From Euborellia annulipes (lineage: Eukaryota > Arthropoda > Insecta > Dermaptera > Anisolabididae), in the NCBI GenBank assembly GCA_023213315.1, contig JAKCPI010005689.1, positions 372,001 through 436,000 on the forward strand: a stretch of DNA of 64,000 nt. The letters run 5' to 3'. Position 1 is the first letter of the stretch. Each line of letters begins with the position of its first letter. The notes beneath the pieces were generated by a model, which ran no database searches, was not told the DNA's origin, and saw nothing but the letters and a program-made list of their open reading frames with translations. Shown here piece by piece: positions 47,076 through 57,077 of the stretch. The position numbers and the translations under genes are program-made.

Positions 47076-49082
47076 TTAAGATTTAGTTTTAATTGCTTTA
47101 CATGTTGGAATAGACTGATCGGCTAGTTTGATTGTTACTGTTCCAACAATACGTTGTGCTAATGCTTTCTCTTCATCAGTTGGTGCTGGACTAATATCCT
47201 TAATACTATTATAAACAGCCTGATAATAAGCGTGTAAGTTAATCCAATTCACTGTCGTATTTTCAAAGGTGCTCAAATTAATACTGTTACCTGTATTTTG
47301 ACCAGCTAATAGATTGTAAATATTAATCTTAGCGCCACTCACTGAAATCGAATCATCTATATTATCTTTTATATCAGAATCCTGTTTCACTATAGAATTA
47401 AGTCCCATCATAATCCCATTAAGGTTACCTAACTGAGGATTTGATAAAATCATACGAACAGTAATCGAACTATCATTATCTGAAGATTGTGTACCACCTG
47501 TAGTCCCGATCCGATATTGTTGAATACCATTACTATCAATCAGACTAGTATCTGCGACTGTCGCACACTGACCTGATTTGTCAGTGTCAGTTGCATTTGG
47601 CTTAATATCTGTACGAATATCACCATACTCATCAACCACAATACCCAAATCAATTGGAGCAAGTCCTGCTGTATTAAATTTAAAAGTTAAAGTTGCATAT
47701 AACGGAAATACATAACGCTGGCCAGAGCTCACATTTTTCGATGTTTTAAAAATAGATTTTCCTAAATAGCTTACTGGATTTGCTTTTAAAATATCTAAAG
47801 AACCATTATAACTTTCTGTACCTACAGCTTGACGCCACAAACCATAATGTTGTGCATTTCCAGCAGTAGTTGTGCGTGTTAACTGTTTATAAAAACCTTC
47901 GTTCCCCGCTACAGCATATTCATTAACGAGTTTACCTTGATAAATCTGTAAATCATTATTCGCATTACTGTCCACGCTTAAACGTAATGGCTGAGTAGAC
48001 TGAATTTCTTTTGTAATTGGACTCAACCATCCTTTTTGTCCTGAAGCAACCATCTGTACAGGTTTTGCTTTGGTCAATAAAATAATGGCCGGCAATACAC
48101 CTAAAATATTACCTTTATCATCTTTGGAAAGAGTTGCATCCCCCCGCCATTGTAAACCGTAACCAAAACCATAGCCTTGACGGTCTGTAAGCAAGAACAT
48201 ATTGCCCATCATATGACGTAAATTACTTGAAGAGGTACTGAAGCACTTAGTTAAAGATGTTTGATTACAACCATAAAAACCCAGTGGAAGAGGTCCTGGT
48301 AGATTATTAAATCCAGCATATATTGCTTCATTGGCTTGATATAATCCAGCATTAGCGATATTTGTTGATTGAACAAGCAACTCGTAAGCTTGGTCATCAG
48401 AAACTTTGCTTACATCTAACCAAGGTTTTAAGATGTTTGCATATTGACCACTTTTCCATTCAGCTACAGTCACATCTTGTGTCAAACTGCTCAGTAAGTC
48501 TTTCTTATCTTGAGTAAATTGAGTTGGCTGTAAATCACCAATCACGTTATCGCCACGTTCAATACCAATACTTTGAAATAGCTTAATTAAAGCCATCGCA
48601 ACTCTAATAGTTGGATCAGTATTGCTCATGGAAGTTGGAGTCTGACCAGTTAATGCTGTAGCCATATCTAACACAGTTAAATGTACAGTCCCATACTTAC
48701 CAAGTGAATCAAGCTTTATTGTTCCTAAAGAGATCTTACGTGCATTATTTCCTTGCAAATAAAGCGATATCGTTTCATCTGACCTACCACTACTAATACT
48801 ACAAGCGCCTCCAACCGAGTTACGGTCTAGTTTTGTAATGTAATGCTGATTAGGAGATAAACTACAATCAAAATTTAGGCCAGCAATTGGATAATCCAGT
48901 TCAAAGTTTAAACAAGATTCATCTGAAATATTAGCTGCTTTACAAGCTAAATTGGTGGTTGGAATACCACCCCCTCCTTGTGTAGGATCTTCGTTAATTG
49001 TTGAACCGCCACCACCACAACCATTTAATAAGATTGCCAGTGTGGATAATGCAAAAGGTAATAAAATTTTGTTACTCATCAT
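47076..49082 (-). CDS. filF: Fil-cluster lipoprotein FilF (putative pilus assembly protein)
   Basis: Secreted lipoprotein of 668 residues. The signal ends in the lipobox ILLNGC (about residues 17-22), followed by a flexible glycine-rich linker (GGGGSTINEDPTQGGGG). The rest is a large domain without a family I can name; cysteines at intervals (CKAAN, CLNFEL, FDCSLS, GCNQTSLTKCF) suggest disulfides. It is last in the gene string filA-B-C-D-E-F on the minus strand and resembles the proteins annotated FilF in A. baumannii. I expect an outer-membrane-anchored assembly factor or surface protein; its biochemical role is not known. Confidence 0.8.
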   Translation of the reverse strand: MMSNKILLPFALSTLAILLNGCGGGGSTINEDPTQGGGGIPTTNLACKAANISDESCLNFELDYPIAGLNFDCSLSPNQHYITKLDRNSVGGACSISSGRSDETISLYLQGNNARKISLGTIKLDSLGKYGTVHLTVLDMATALTGQTPTSMSNTDPTIRVAMALIKLFQSIGIERGDNVIGDLQPTQFTQDKKDLLSSLTQDVTVAEWKSGQYANILKPWLDVSKVSDDQAYELLVQSTNIANAGLYQANEAIYAGFNNLPGPLPLGFYGCNQTSLTKCFSTSSSNLRHMMGNMFLLTDRQGYGFGYGLQWRGDATLSKDDKGNILGVLPAIILLTKAKPVQMVASGQKGWLSPITKEIQSTQPLRLSVDSNANNDLQIYQGKLVNEYAVAGNEGFYKQLTRTTTAGNAQHYGLWRQAVGTESYNGSLDILKANPVSYLGKSIFKTSKNVSSGQRYVFPLYATLTFKFNTAGLAPIDLGIVVDEYGDIRTDIKPNATDTDKSGQCATVADTSLIDSNGIQQYRIGTTGGTQSSDNDSSITVRMILSNPQLGNLNGIMMGLNSIVKQDSDIKDNIDDSISVSGAKINIYNLLAGQNTGNSINLSTFENTTVNWINLHAYYQAVYNSIKDISPAPTDEEKALAQRIVGTVTIKLADQSIPTCKAIKTKS

Positions 49083-49098
49083 AATTCCTAATTTATTT

Positions 49099-50460
49099 TT
49101 AACGTAATACTGAAATTTTAATTTGTCCCTGATTCGATAGTTCTTGATCCGGCATGTCCACAGCAGAAGATAAAGGCGTCAACATAATATAATAAGAGCG
49201 ATCAGGCACTTGTAAGACACCTGAAATCGATGCATGTTGTAAAATCGTCGCAGGATATGCTTTACTCTTAAAACCACTAGCACCTTCTAAAACACAACCC
49301 TTTTCATCTAAAAAAACTGCGAGTGGCCAATAATATACTGGCTTCTCATTGGACATAGCATAGGATGCCACTTGTACATTCTTAATAGATGAATCTATTT
49401 TTACAACTTCGTATTCAAATTTCTCTTTGAGCGGTTTTCTTGGCCATAAACCAACTTCTTTATTCTGGCTTAATTTTTTAATTGACTTATTATCATCTTT
49501 AATAAAGCACATATCATTCTCAAAAGTATTCGCTAACTCCTGATGTGACAATCTTACATAAGTAGGAGCTAGCACAACAGAAGAGACTTGATCTTCTCGT
49601 GATCGATTTAATACATTATCAAGAATAGACTGACTGACACCTTTTTTACGTTCAATAGACTCCGTACGGCCTAAGCCATCCGGCATAATATAAAAACGTT
49701 TTTTACCTTCAAGATTAAACTCTTGTTTCTCTAAGTATTCATTATTAACGTATTCAACACCATCAATTGTAATATAATTCTTCTCATTCTTTTTTTGTGT
49801 TAGCACTGGTGGAGTAACCATATCCTTAGTCGAGGATGGAACTGGATTTGACTTTAATTTTTTCTTTACTACTACTCAAACCAGACTTTTTTCTCAATAG
49901 CTTCTGCTTTTTCTATACTTTTTTTTGTCTGTGTTGAGACTGCAGTTGATGCAGTTGATGCAGTTGATGCAGTTGATGCAGTTGATGCAGTTGATGCAGT
50001 TGATGCAGTTGATGCAGTTGATGCAGTTGATGCAGTTGATGCAGTTGATGCAGTTGATGCAGTTGATGCAGTTGATGCAGCTGATGCAGTTGATGCAGTT
50101 GATGCAGTTGATGCAGTTGATGCAGTTGATGCAGTTGATGCAGTTGATGCAGTTGATGCAGTTGATGCAGTATTAGACAATTTTGATACTGTTTTTAGGC
50201 AATGTTGTTAATTTTTGAGTTGTTTCAGGTAAAACCCTTTCTGAATGATTTACCTTTTACATCTGGACGAGCTAATACTTTAGACGGTGAGACCACCGTC
50301 TGTTCTACCCTTTTGCTCGGCACAATCATTGGGCGACCATCTGGGCCAATAATCGTATAAAAACCATCTGCATAAACAGCAGAATTAACTACTATTGCAA
50401 CAAAAAAGTCGCAATAGTAAATCTAGACCGAGACATCCGTTCGCAATGTAATTTTACCAT
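49099..50460 (-). pseudogene. filE: FilE, repeat-containing fil-cluster protein (several frameshifts)
   Basis: Secreted protein with three visible parts. The N-terminus (MSRSRFTIATF, with signal-peptide character once the A6 run 50402-50407 is lengthened by one) continues as GFYTIIGPDGRPMIVPSKRV. The middle is an uninterrupted Ser-Thr-Ala repeat encoded by 25 copies of a 9-bp unit. The C-terminal domain from 49821 (VLTQKKNEKNYITIDGVEYV) is intact for 240 residues and includes a GLGRTESIERKKG stretch. At least five frame changes are needed (near 50404, 50235, 50190, 49880, 49840). The start may be ATG 50460 or 50436. It follows filD by a few bases. Confidence 0.72.
49942..50170. repeat. Minisatellite, 9-bp unit x 25 inside filE
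   Basis: Twenty-five tandem GCAGTTGAT units (one variant, GCAGCTGAT at 50077-50085) plus a partial unit. On the coding minus strand they encode (Ser-Thr-Ala)n, with one Ala-for-Thr change. Since the unit is a multiple of three, copy-number change would alter protein length without breaking the frame. Confidence 0.97.
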
Positions 50461-50466
50461 TTTGTT

Positions 50467-52125
50467 CTATAATTTAAACCGAGCACTGTAACTTTTGGTA
50501 TTGGTTTTAACATCTAAGCCTGCATAAGGATTTAACAGGATATTATCAACACCACACTTGTTCGATAGGCTACTCGTACAGGCGGGAATATTATCGCGAC
50601 TCCGTAAAAAACCTATCGAAAGATCCAGATCTGTATCTGCATCAAATCGGTATCCAACACCTAAGCCAAATAATTGCGCATTATTAATTGGAATCATTGT
50701 ATTACGTTTATCGTTGGAATAGCGCTAGCACGAGGCTCATAACCAGCGCGCAATTTTAAACGATCCGTTGCTGAATATTCTAAACCAATGCCCCAACTCC
50801 AAGGGGAAGTAAACTTCAAAGGTAAAGCCAAAGAAGCATCCGATACATCATTCGATAAAAGTTTGGCAACTTTTAATAAAGTAATCTGTCTATCAAATTC
50901 AAATTTAAACTTATCCCATGCTGCATAGTCAGTCCAACCTACATCAAAGTTAACTTGTAAATCGGGTAATATTTTATATTTAATACCTGCCTGAAAATGC
51001 GCTGGATATTCAAGATCCATTGCGACCAACCCAGATTCAGTATTTGGTACATCTCTGGTAACCCAAGAATAGCTGCTAAAACCTGACCTGTAGCTGATGA
51101 GTTTAACCCCCTTAATCAACTCTTGAGGAGCTCTGGCATTATTAATCAGATATTTCCCTTTCATACGCATTTTGGCAGAACTTTGATAGACCATTCCAAA
51201 GCCAAAATCATCCGTCGGCTCCCAAAGCAATCCTAAGTTATAACTAGGACTTAAAGATTGCTCCATTGAAACTTGAAGTGACCCCATTTTATTAAAGGGA
51301 TTCATACCTTCTTGAGTATTACATAGACCAAATAACAATAGATTGGTAATCATATCATTATTGTCTTTAAACGGCCCACAAACTACATCATCGACCATAC
51401 GCAATACCCCAATCATCTCGTTGGGAAATCGCAAATCTGTTTTCATAGCAAGAGCGTTATATGACATGCCAATAGATGCACCTACAGATAAATGGTCATT
51501 TACCTGATAGCCAAAGGATGGAGATAAATAAGTAATACGTTCTACAGCTACCTGCTGTCCCATATAGTTGCCAGCATTACCATTTTCAGCACCAAAACCA
51601 GCAATTAAAGGTGCATACATTGCAGTAGCATAGGTTAACTTTTGAACCTGGAGGTTTGTAGGCAATCCCTGCGGTAGGTGCAACGAGTGGATAACCAGCC
51701 CCCAGATCAACCATTTTTTTAAGAATCGGTATATATAAGCTGGCATATTCAACATCCCCTCGTACAGGACCCTTAAAATCGGTACAAATATTGGCAGTAA
51801 CTTCAGGGCCATCATTACAAACAAGAGGGTCATCTGAATAACCAAACACGTTATAGCCAGGAGGTGCTGAATACTCACGCTGAATATCGAAATTAGCTAA
51901 AATTCCTTGCACATCAGTTTGCAACCCATCAATCTTAGCTAAAGCTGCGGGGTTAAAATGAACTGCACTAATACCAGGCGGATCTGCAGTTACAGCATTC
52001 CCCATCGATAGTGAACGAATATCAACAGCTAAGTTTTGTCCTAATTGAGCATTGGCAAAGCTAGAAAAACCGGAGATAACAATTGCCGCCGTTAAAGGAC
52101 ATAATTTAGGATATTTCACCTGCAT
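50467..52125 (-). CDS. filD: FilD, FadL/OmpP1-type outer-membrane barrel (frameshifted)
   Basis: Outer-membrane protein of the FadL/OmpP1 family, about 552 residues when joined. Signal peptide AAIVISGFSSFANA is followed by the FadL-type N-terminal SLSMGNAVTADPPGISAVHFNPAALAKI, which forms the plug region. Barrel strands end in SYSARFKL. Two indels interrupt it: an A-run at 51640-51643 (minus strand) and a shift near 50708-50716. It overlaps the end of filC by 20 bases and precedes filE. FadL proteins import hydrophobic compounds, but in this cluster it may serve assembly or export; that is not known. Confidence 0.8.
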
Positions 52126-53326
52126 ATCTCCTTATTTGGTTTTTTTTGCCAAAACCTATAAAATCTAACGGGAAAGACAGACCAAGTGAAACATCTGGTG
52201 CATCTTCGGTTAAACCTATACCAACCGTACCATTGACAATTGTTTCAGGTGAAACACGTACCCCTAAAGCAAAAGACAACATTGCACTACTTTGATCTGG
52301 CGACTTATATGATTCGTCTCCATTATTAAATTCAAACTCAGCATCCATGTTAAAGCTTTGTTGATACGACATGGTTAATGACACATCATAGTTAAATGAG
52401 TAAGCAAAACCGAATGAGAAGCCACCACTAATGCCCGGATCAAAAGAAGTTAAAATCCTTGGCCCCTTAGCTCCACTACCACGCGCTTGATTTAAACCTG
52501 TTTCTTTAAATCCATAATTCGCAGATGCAGAAGCAAATAGAACCACTGGATCGATATATTTACGGGTACTTGCCCCGATCCCCGCAGAGTAATAACCCTT
52601 ACCAGTTGAAAGTTCATCTAAACCGATTTCATAAGGACTATCACCAGTTTTTGTTGATAAACTACCAAAAAGAACCAATGGTAAACGGCCTTGCTTTAAA
52701 GGGAATGGTTCCCAACGTGCACCTAAAGAAATATCACCCAAACCGGCCGTTGTCGTGTCTCGAACAATTTCAGACTTTGCAACAAAAGGAACAGTTGCTG
52801 ACAAAGTTAAGTTATCTAATAGACCGTATTGAACAGTAAAGCTGTTAGTTAAAGTATGATTCGCATCTTCTTCAATACGTAAACGATTTAATTGAGATGA
52901 GTTATCTGCTAAAGCCAAATCAATTCGAGTATCACGATAATAGGTATAATCGAGATCGTAATATCCCGAAATCCCGCCCTTTTTAATCAATGAATATTGG
53001 CGCTCACTCGATGTAAATACTTCTTGTAAGTTCGTTTCTTGTGTCGCATCGCCTTCTTTTTTCTGTAAGGCAGTAGCGGCTTGATCAACTCCAGTATTTG
53101 CAGGGGCAGTAGCAGATTCAGGAGTTGCCACTTCGGTAGTCGGAGCCAGACTCACTTCTTGAGCTGAACCTGTCGCTGGTGTTACTTCTGCTGCTGTAAT
53201 TGCTTCAGAAACAACTGCAGTATTTTGTGCTTCTGTTTGTGTAACTTGATCATTTGCATAGAGTGTGCTTGTAATGGCGCTCATACTTAATGCCAACACA
53301 CTCATATTCATCCATCGATTATTCAT
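52106..53326 (-). CDS. filC: FilC, outer-membrane beta-barrel with disordered N-terminal region
   Basis: Secreted barrel protein of 406 residues from ATG 53326, preceded by GGGAAG. Signal peptide MSVLALSMSAITSTLYA; residues about 25-110 are Ala/Thr/Glu-rich and disordered (TEVATPESATAPANTGVDQ), then LQEVFTSSERQYSLIKKGG leads into a barrel that starts GYYDLDYTYYRDTRID. Strand motifs LGDISLGARWEPF and SVSLGLSFPLDF-type repeats fit the phenol-MetA-degradation-like transporter family. The layout, disordered or coiled head plus barrel, resembles FapF of the Pseudomonas amyloid secretion system. Pore function is inferred. Confidence 0.8.
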   Translation of the reverse strand: MNNRWMNMSVLALSMSAITSTLYANDQVTQTEAQNTAVVSEAITAAEVTPATGSAQEVSLAPTTEVATPESATAPANTGVDQAATALQKKEGDATQETNLQEVFTSSERQYSLIKKGGISGYYDLDYTYYRDTRIDLALADNSSQLNRLRIEEDANHTLTNSFTVQYGLLDNLTLSATVPFVAKSEIVRDTTTAGLGDISLGARWEPFPLKQGRLPLVLFGSLSTKTGDSPYEIGLDELSTGKGYYSAGIGASTRKYIDPVVLFASASANYGFKETGLNQARGSGAKGPRILTSFDPGISGGFSFGFAYSFNYDVSLTMSYQQSFNMDAEFEFNNGDESYKSPDQSSAMLSFALGVRVSPETIVNGTVGIGLTEDAPDVSLGLSFPLDFIGFGKKNQIRRYAGEIS

Positions 53327-53370
53327 ATTTCTTCCCACCCAATGTATTTATTTTACTTAGTTCATATTGA

Positions 53371-54204
53371 TTATTTACGCTTGTAGTAAAGACGCATATA
53401 GGTTTCTATCGGCTGATTATAAGTTGCAGAATTTGGGTCTTTATCTAGCACCCGTCGCATGGTTGAAGCTTTATTTGCTAAACGGTCATAATTAAATGTT
53501 GGATATTGCACATCCACAAAGGCATAACGGTTAACAGTTGCATCTTCCACATGGCGCATATCTGAATCTTTTAGGGCCAATAAGTCTTTACGTTGAGATT
53601 CAGGGACAGAAACAACAAATAATGTATTATTATCCCAAACCTCTTTAAAGCGATTTTCATCAAAGCTGATATTCCCTAATGCAGGGTCAGCAACATAGAC
53701 TCGTCCATCTTTATAAGCTTTATATACGACAAAATGCTTAAAACCAGCATAAGAAATTGGAACAATCGCGGGCTGTCCAAGATTGACCAAATCTGAAAAC
53801 TCGCCACGATATCCCCCACTATCCAAACCAATAGCAGTTACAAAGCGCTTCATATCAAGTAGTGAGAAGCTTCGGCGTTCAATAATCCGCTGATATTCAC
53901 CATATTGTAGCAAGCCACTCATGGTCTGCTGCTCAGTCAAGCTGGTGCCCACATAACCATTTAGAAGTGTAGTAAGCGCTGCTGAACCACAGCTATAGTC
54001 ATATGCCTGTCGAACGATACCGCGAAACTGGTCTTCTACAGCAGGTTTAATCCTAACTGGTTCAATATGATTACGGCGAAAAGATAAATTACGTGAATCG
54101 GCAGTCTCTGTGTAATAAACAGTTCCTGGTGGCTTTTTTTCTATTTCGAAGGCTTCTGTCGCAAAGTAATATATCAATGCTGAGCCCAAAGCAATCTCTA
54201 ACAT
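53371..54204 (-). CDS. filB: FilB, C39-like cysteine peptidase
   Basis: Peptidase-fold protein of about 277 residues (ATG 54204; a GTG two codons earlier is possible), with an N-terminal hydrophobic anchor ALGSALIYYFATEAF. The C39-like catalytic triad is visible: cysteine in QAYDYSCGSAALTTLLNGY (about 72-90), histidine in GFKHFVVYKAYKDG (about 155-168) and aspartate in VYVADPALGN. C39 domains cleave double-glycine leaders of exported peptides; in the Fap amyloid system the homologous FapD acts on subunit or secretion proteins. It lies between filA and filC. Confidence 0.82.
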   Translation of the reverse strand: MLEIALGSALIYYFATEAFEIEKKPPGTVYYTETADSRNLSFRRNHIEPVRIKPAVEDQFRGIVRQAYDYSCGSAALTTLLNGYVGTSLTEQQTMSGLLQYGEYQRIIERRSFSLLDMKRFVTAIGLDSGGYRGEFSDLVNLGQPAIVPISYAGFKHFVVYKAYKDGRVYVADPALGNISFDENRFKEVWDNNTLFVVSVPESQRKDLLALKDSDMRHVEDATVNRYAFVDVQYPTFNYDRLANKASTMRRVLDKDPNSATYNQPIETYMRLYYKRK

Positions 54205-54461
54205 AAGCACTTGTTCTAAATGGTGGCCTAACCGGCCTTATTCATTTTATTCTTAGAGCAATAGCTCTACATCCCTGTGTGTTGAAGATACCTTTTTTTT
54301 TGTAAAAAACAGCTTTTTTTAATCTTTTTGATGAATGTATAGTTCTACTTTAATTAAAGTGTTAATTAACTCTCATTTTTAAATATCAGTAGTTTTAATA
54401 CATCTATTATTTATATAATAATTTTATATTAAACAAATATATAAAATAATTTTCATTCAAT

Positions 54462-54490
54462 AAAAAAAGCGCGTATTAAACGCGCTTTTT
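54462..54490. terminator. Intrinsic terminator after filA
   Basis: Stem AAAGCGCGT/ACGCGCTTT with a five-base loop and T-runs on both strands. It lies 18 bases after the filA stop and about 260 bases before filB, so filA can be made in excess over the remaining fil genes. The rest of the gap (54205-54461) is AT-rich and holds no gene that I see. Confidence 0.88.
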
Positions 54491-54507
54491 TATTTTAAAC
54501 TTTTAAA

Positions 54508-55359
54508 TTAGTGACCTGAGATTGTAATTGTAGAAGTACCTACATTCAAACCTTGAATTTCAACATCACCAATTGAAGCATTAGCAGCAGCACCTAAATG
54601 TACACCTTGTACATAAACATTCATGCCTTGTGCACTATTATTTTGGATTTTCAAGCCAGTTGGTACAACTGAAATATTCGCATTTACGTCCAAATCACCA
54701 GTTGTGTTACCTGCACCACGAACCATAACTTTATCTAAGAAGATCTCACCACCACCTGCAGCATCTTTAATACCGAAGTTAGATAATGTTAAACCACCTT
54801 GTAAGCTTGAATTTACTTTGATCATTGCGCCTTGTGGAGTCGAACCTAACTGAACATTTGCCGAAATCGCGCCTAAAGACAGGTCTAAACCAGAGATGAT
54901 TTCAGTTGGAGTAGTTTCAGTAATACCACGTACAGCAGTTGTCTGATTTAAAGTACCAGAAGTACCCACACCAATAGAACCAACACTTACATCAACTGCA
55001 CCAACATTTGCAGCAACATTTAAAAATGCGCCATTTGTACCTGAAGCACCAACGCTATCAATTTTAAGGTCTAACAAATTAGCAGTTTGATCAACCTGTG
55101 TAACAGATACACCGCTTACTACAATCGCACCAGCTGTTGCTGCAGCCCCTGTAATACCGGTAGCAGGATCTAAACCATCGTTGTCATGAATAAATACTTT
55201 ATCGATAGTAATACCACCAGCGCCTAAAGCGATACCGATGTTAATACCATCTTGACCTGTAGCAGCGCTTAGTGCAGCATCGTCCATGGACTGCATTGCC
55301 ATTGCATTTGCACTGATAGCTAAAGAAGAAACTAAAGCAAGTTTAGTGAATATTTTCAT
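54508..55359 (-). CDS. filA: FilA, secreted repetitive fil-cluster subunit
   Basis: Secreted protein of 283 residues from ATG 55359 (MKIFTKLALVSSLAISANAM), with GGGAGAG upstream and a signal peptide ending near AMA. The mature chain starts MQSMDDAALSAATGQDGINI, the D-x-x-L-S-x-x-T-G-Q-D-G motif shared with FilA and DUF6160-type proteins of Pseudomonas. The remainder is rich in Gly, Ala, Ser and Val with alternating hydrophobic residues (DVSVGSIGVGTSGTLNQTT, SLGAISANVQLGST), consistent with a repetitive beta-structured fibre or surface protein. Its own terminator separates it from filB. The fibre role is inferred. Confidence 0.8.
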   Translation of the reverse strand: MKIFTKLALVSSLAISANAMAMQSMDDAALSAATGQDGINIGIALGAGGITIDKVFIHDNDGLDPATGITGAAATAGAIVVSGVSVTQVDQTANLLDLKIDSVGASGTNGAFLNVAANVGAVDVSVGSIGVGTSGTLNQTTAVRGITETTPTEIISGLDLSLGAISANVQLGSTPQGAMIKVNSSLQGGLTLSNFGIKDAAGGGEIFLDKVMVRGAGNTTGDLDVNANISVVPTGLKIQNNSAQGMNVYVQGVHLGAAANASIGDVEIQGLNVGTSTITISGH

Positions 55360-55714
55360 TGAGCACTCTCCCAAGAGCATTTATTTTTTGACTTTAACCA
55401 CTCTATTGTCTCAAGTTGCATTTTTCTTTATATGGCAACCGAAACTTCCAATCCTTGAGTAGTTTTGCTTAGCAATTACTAAATTACATCTACGTTACTT
55501 TTTGTTCAACTAGTGTTGTGCATTTTTTGCCAACTACCCGACAAACGGTACACTCAATTTATTTCGCTTTTAGCCGCCAAATACAACTCCAATCCCCCAC
55601 TAAAATTCGACTATTTTTTCAGCGAAAAGTACCTTCCTTATAAGTCTTCTCCCTGACGATCCACAAGTTGTAGTAAACTAATATTTCCCTCATTAACTAT
55701 TCTCTTATTCAAAA
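55360..55714. other. Divergent intergenic region filA / pabB
   Basis: About 355 AT-rich bases contain the filA promoter region and the upstream flank of pabB. A sigma70-like candidate toward filA is listed separately. No ORF or RNA gene is evident. Confidence 0.5.
55481..55509 (-). promoter_or_regulatory. Candidate sigma70 promoter of filA
   Basis: On the minus strand TTGAAC (55509-55504), a 17-base spacer and TAATTT (55486-55481), leaving a leader of about 115 bases before filA. The match is moderate and not tested. Confidence 0.35.
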
Positions 55715-57074
55715 ATGTCTCAGTTAAAGAAAAAAATCTCATTACATGGTAAAAATACTGCCGAGATTTTAAAAAGTTTACAAGGATTAACTGGGCTCAT
55801 TTATTTAAATGACAATAACCACCCTATTATTGGTTTTCTGCCTGAACAATACATTCTCATTCAAAATAAGAATAATTTAATTTTTCAGCGTCAAAATTTT
55901 AATGAATATAAAAATATATCAAAATCGAATCAATTATTAGAATTTATTCAAATTAAAGAAAATGATTTAAAAGAAAATAAAAATATTAAATCGGTAACAA
56001 GTTTTAACGGCGGTTACATGGGGTTTATTAGTTACGATTTTGCTGCACATCAATTTATTAATACTCAAACTCATATACAGCCATCTTTATTCTTAGGACA
56101 ATATCGTTCTTTTTTAAAATATATAGATAATGACTGGTATTTTTTTAGTGATGAAGTAGATGCACCAGACCTATTCAAATACATTGAAAAGAAATTAGAG
56201 AATTTTAATTCTAATAAATCTGAAAATACATTTGAATTAAAGAATGCTATTCAACCAAGATGGTCTAAAGAACAATATTTTGAGGCTTTTAATAAAATAC
56301 AAGAATATATTAAAGCTGGAGATTGCTATCAAATTAATTTAACCCAAGAATTTAAAGCCGATTTTAAAGGATCTTTATTAAATAAAGCTGAAGATTTATG
56401 GAATCTTACTAATGCACCATATGCAGGTTATTTAAAATTAGATCAATTTGAGTTATTAAGTTGTTCCCCTGAGCTCTTCATTGAATTCAATCAAAATAAA
56501 CAAATTAAGACCAGACCTATTAAAGGGAACCATGCCTCGATATGAGGATAGTGAAAAAGATTTTATTTCTAAACAAACTTTAAAGAACTCACAAAAAAAG
56601 ATCAGGCAGAGAATGTCATGATTGTTGATTTATTACGTAATGATTTGAGCATTTATGCCAATACCGGGTCGGTAAAAACAACGCAATTATTCGAGATTGA
56701 AAGTTTTAATCAAGTACATCACATGGTAAGTGAGATCGTTGCGACTCTTAAAGATGATATCAACCCGATGCAAATGTTGCTCTCTGCTTTACCGGGGATC
56801 AATTACAGGAGCACCAAAAATTCGGGCAATGCAAATTATTGAAGAATTAGAAGAAGAAGCAAGAGGTGCTTATTGCGGGACATTAGGTTACTTCAATTTT
56901 GATGGAACGGGTCGCTGGAATATACTTATCCGCAGCTTTCAACAATATCAAAATCAGCTTTCTTTGTGGGCCGGCGGTGGTATTACGATTGCCTCAAATG
57001 CAGAAGCAGAATATCAAGAAAGCCTTGATAAAATCTCTGCCATGCTGAACTTGATGAACAGCACAGCAGAATAA
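55715..57074 (+). CDS. pabB: Aminodeoxychorismate synthase component I (frameshifted)
   Basis: Chorismate-binding enzyme that, with PabA, makes 4-amino-4-deoxychorismate for folate. About 452 residues when joined. Features in order: an N-terminal domain, GGYMGFISYDFAAH, GDCYQINLTQEF (about 205-216), SCSPELFIEF, the TRPIKGT region, NVMIVDLLRNDLS, and after the last break ITGAPKIRAMQIIEELE and LIRSF near the C-terminus. Frame changes occur at 56528-56529, in the A7 run 56593-56599 and in the G4 run 56794-56797. All active-site blocks are present, so an assembly defect is likely. Convergent with hisC, three bases apart. Confidence 0.85.
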
Positions 57075-57077
57075 AAC

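Noticed and set aside
49942..50170. The filE repeat as a CRISPR array.
   Set aside because: Units are 9 bp, contiguous and without spacers; no cas genes are present. The 7-bp array at 30391 is rejected for the same reason.
49925..50176. An open frame on the plus strand with repeated Leu-Met-Gln.
   Set aside because: It is only the antisense reading of the 9-bp filE repeat.
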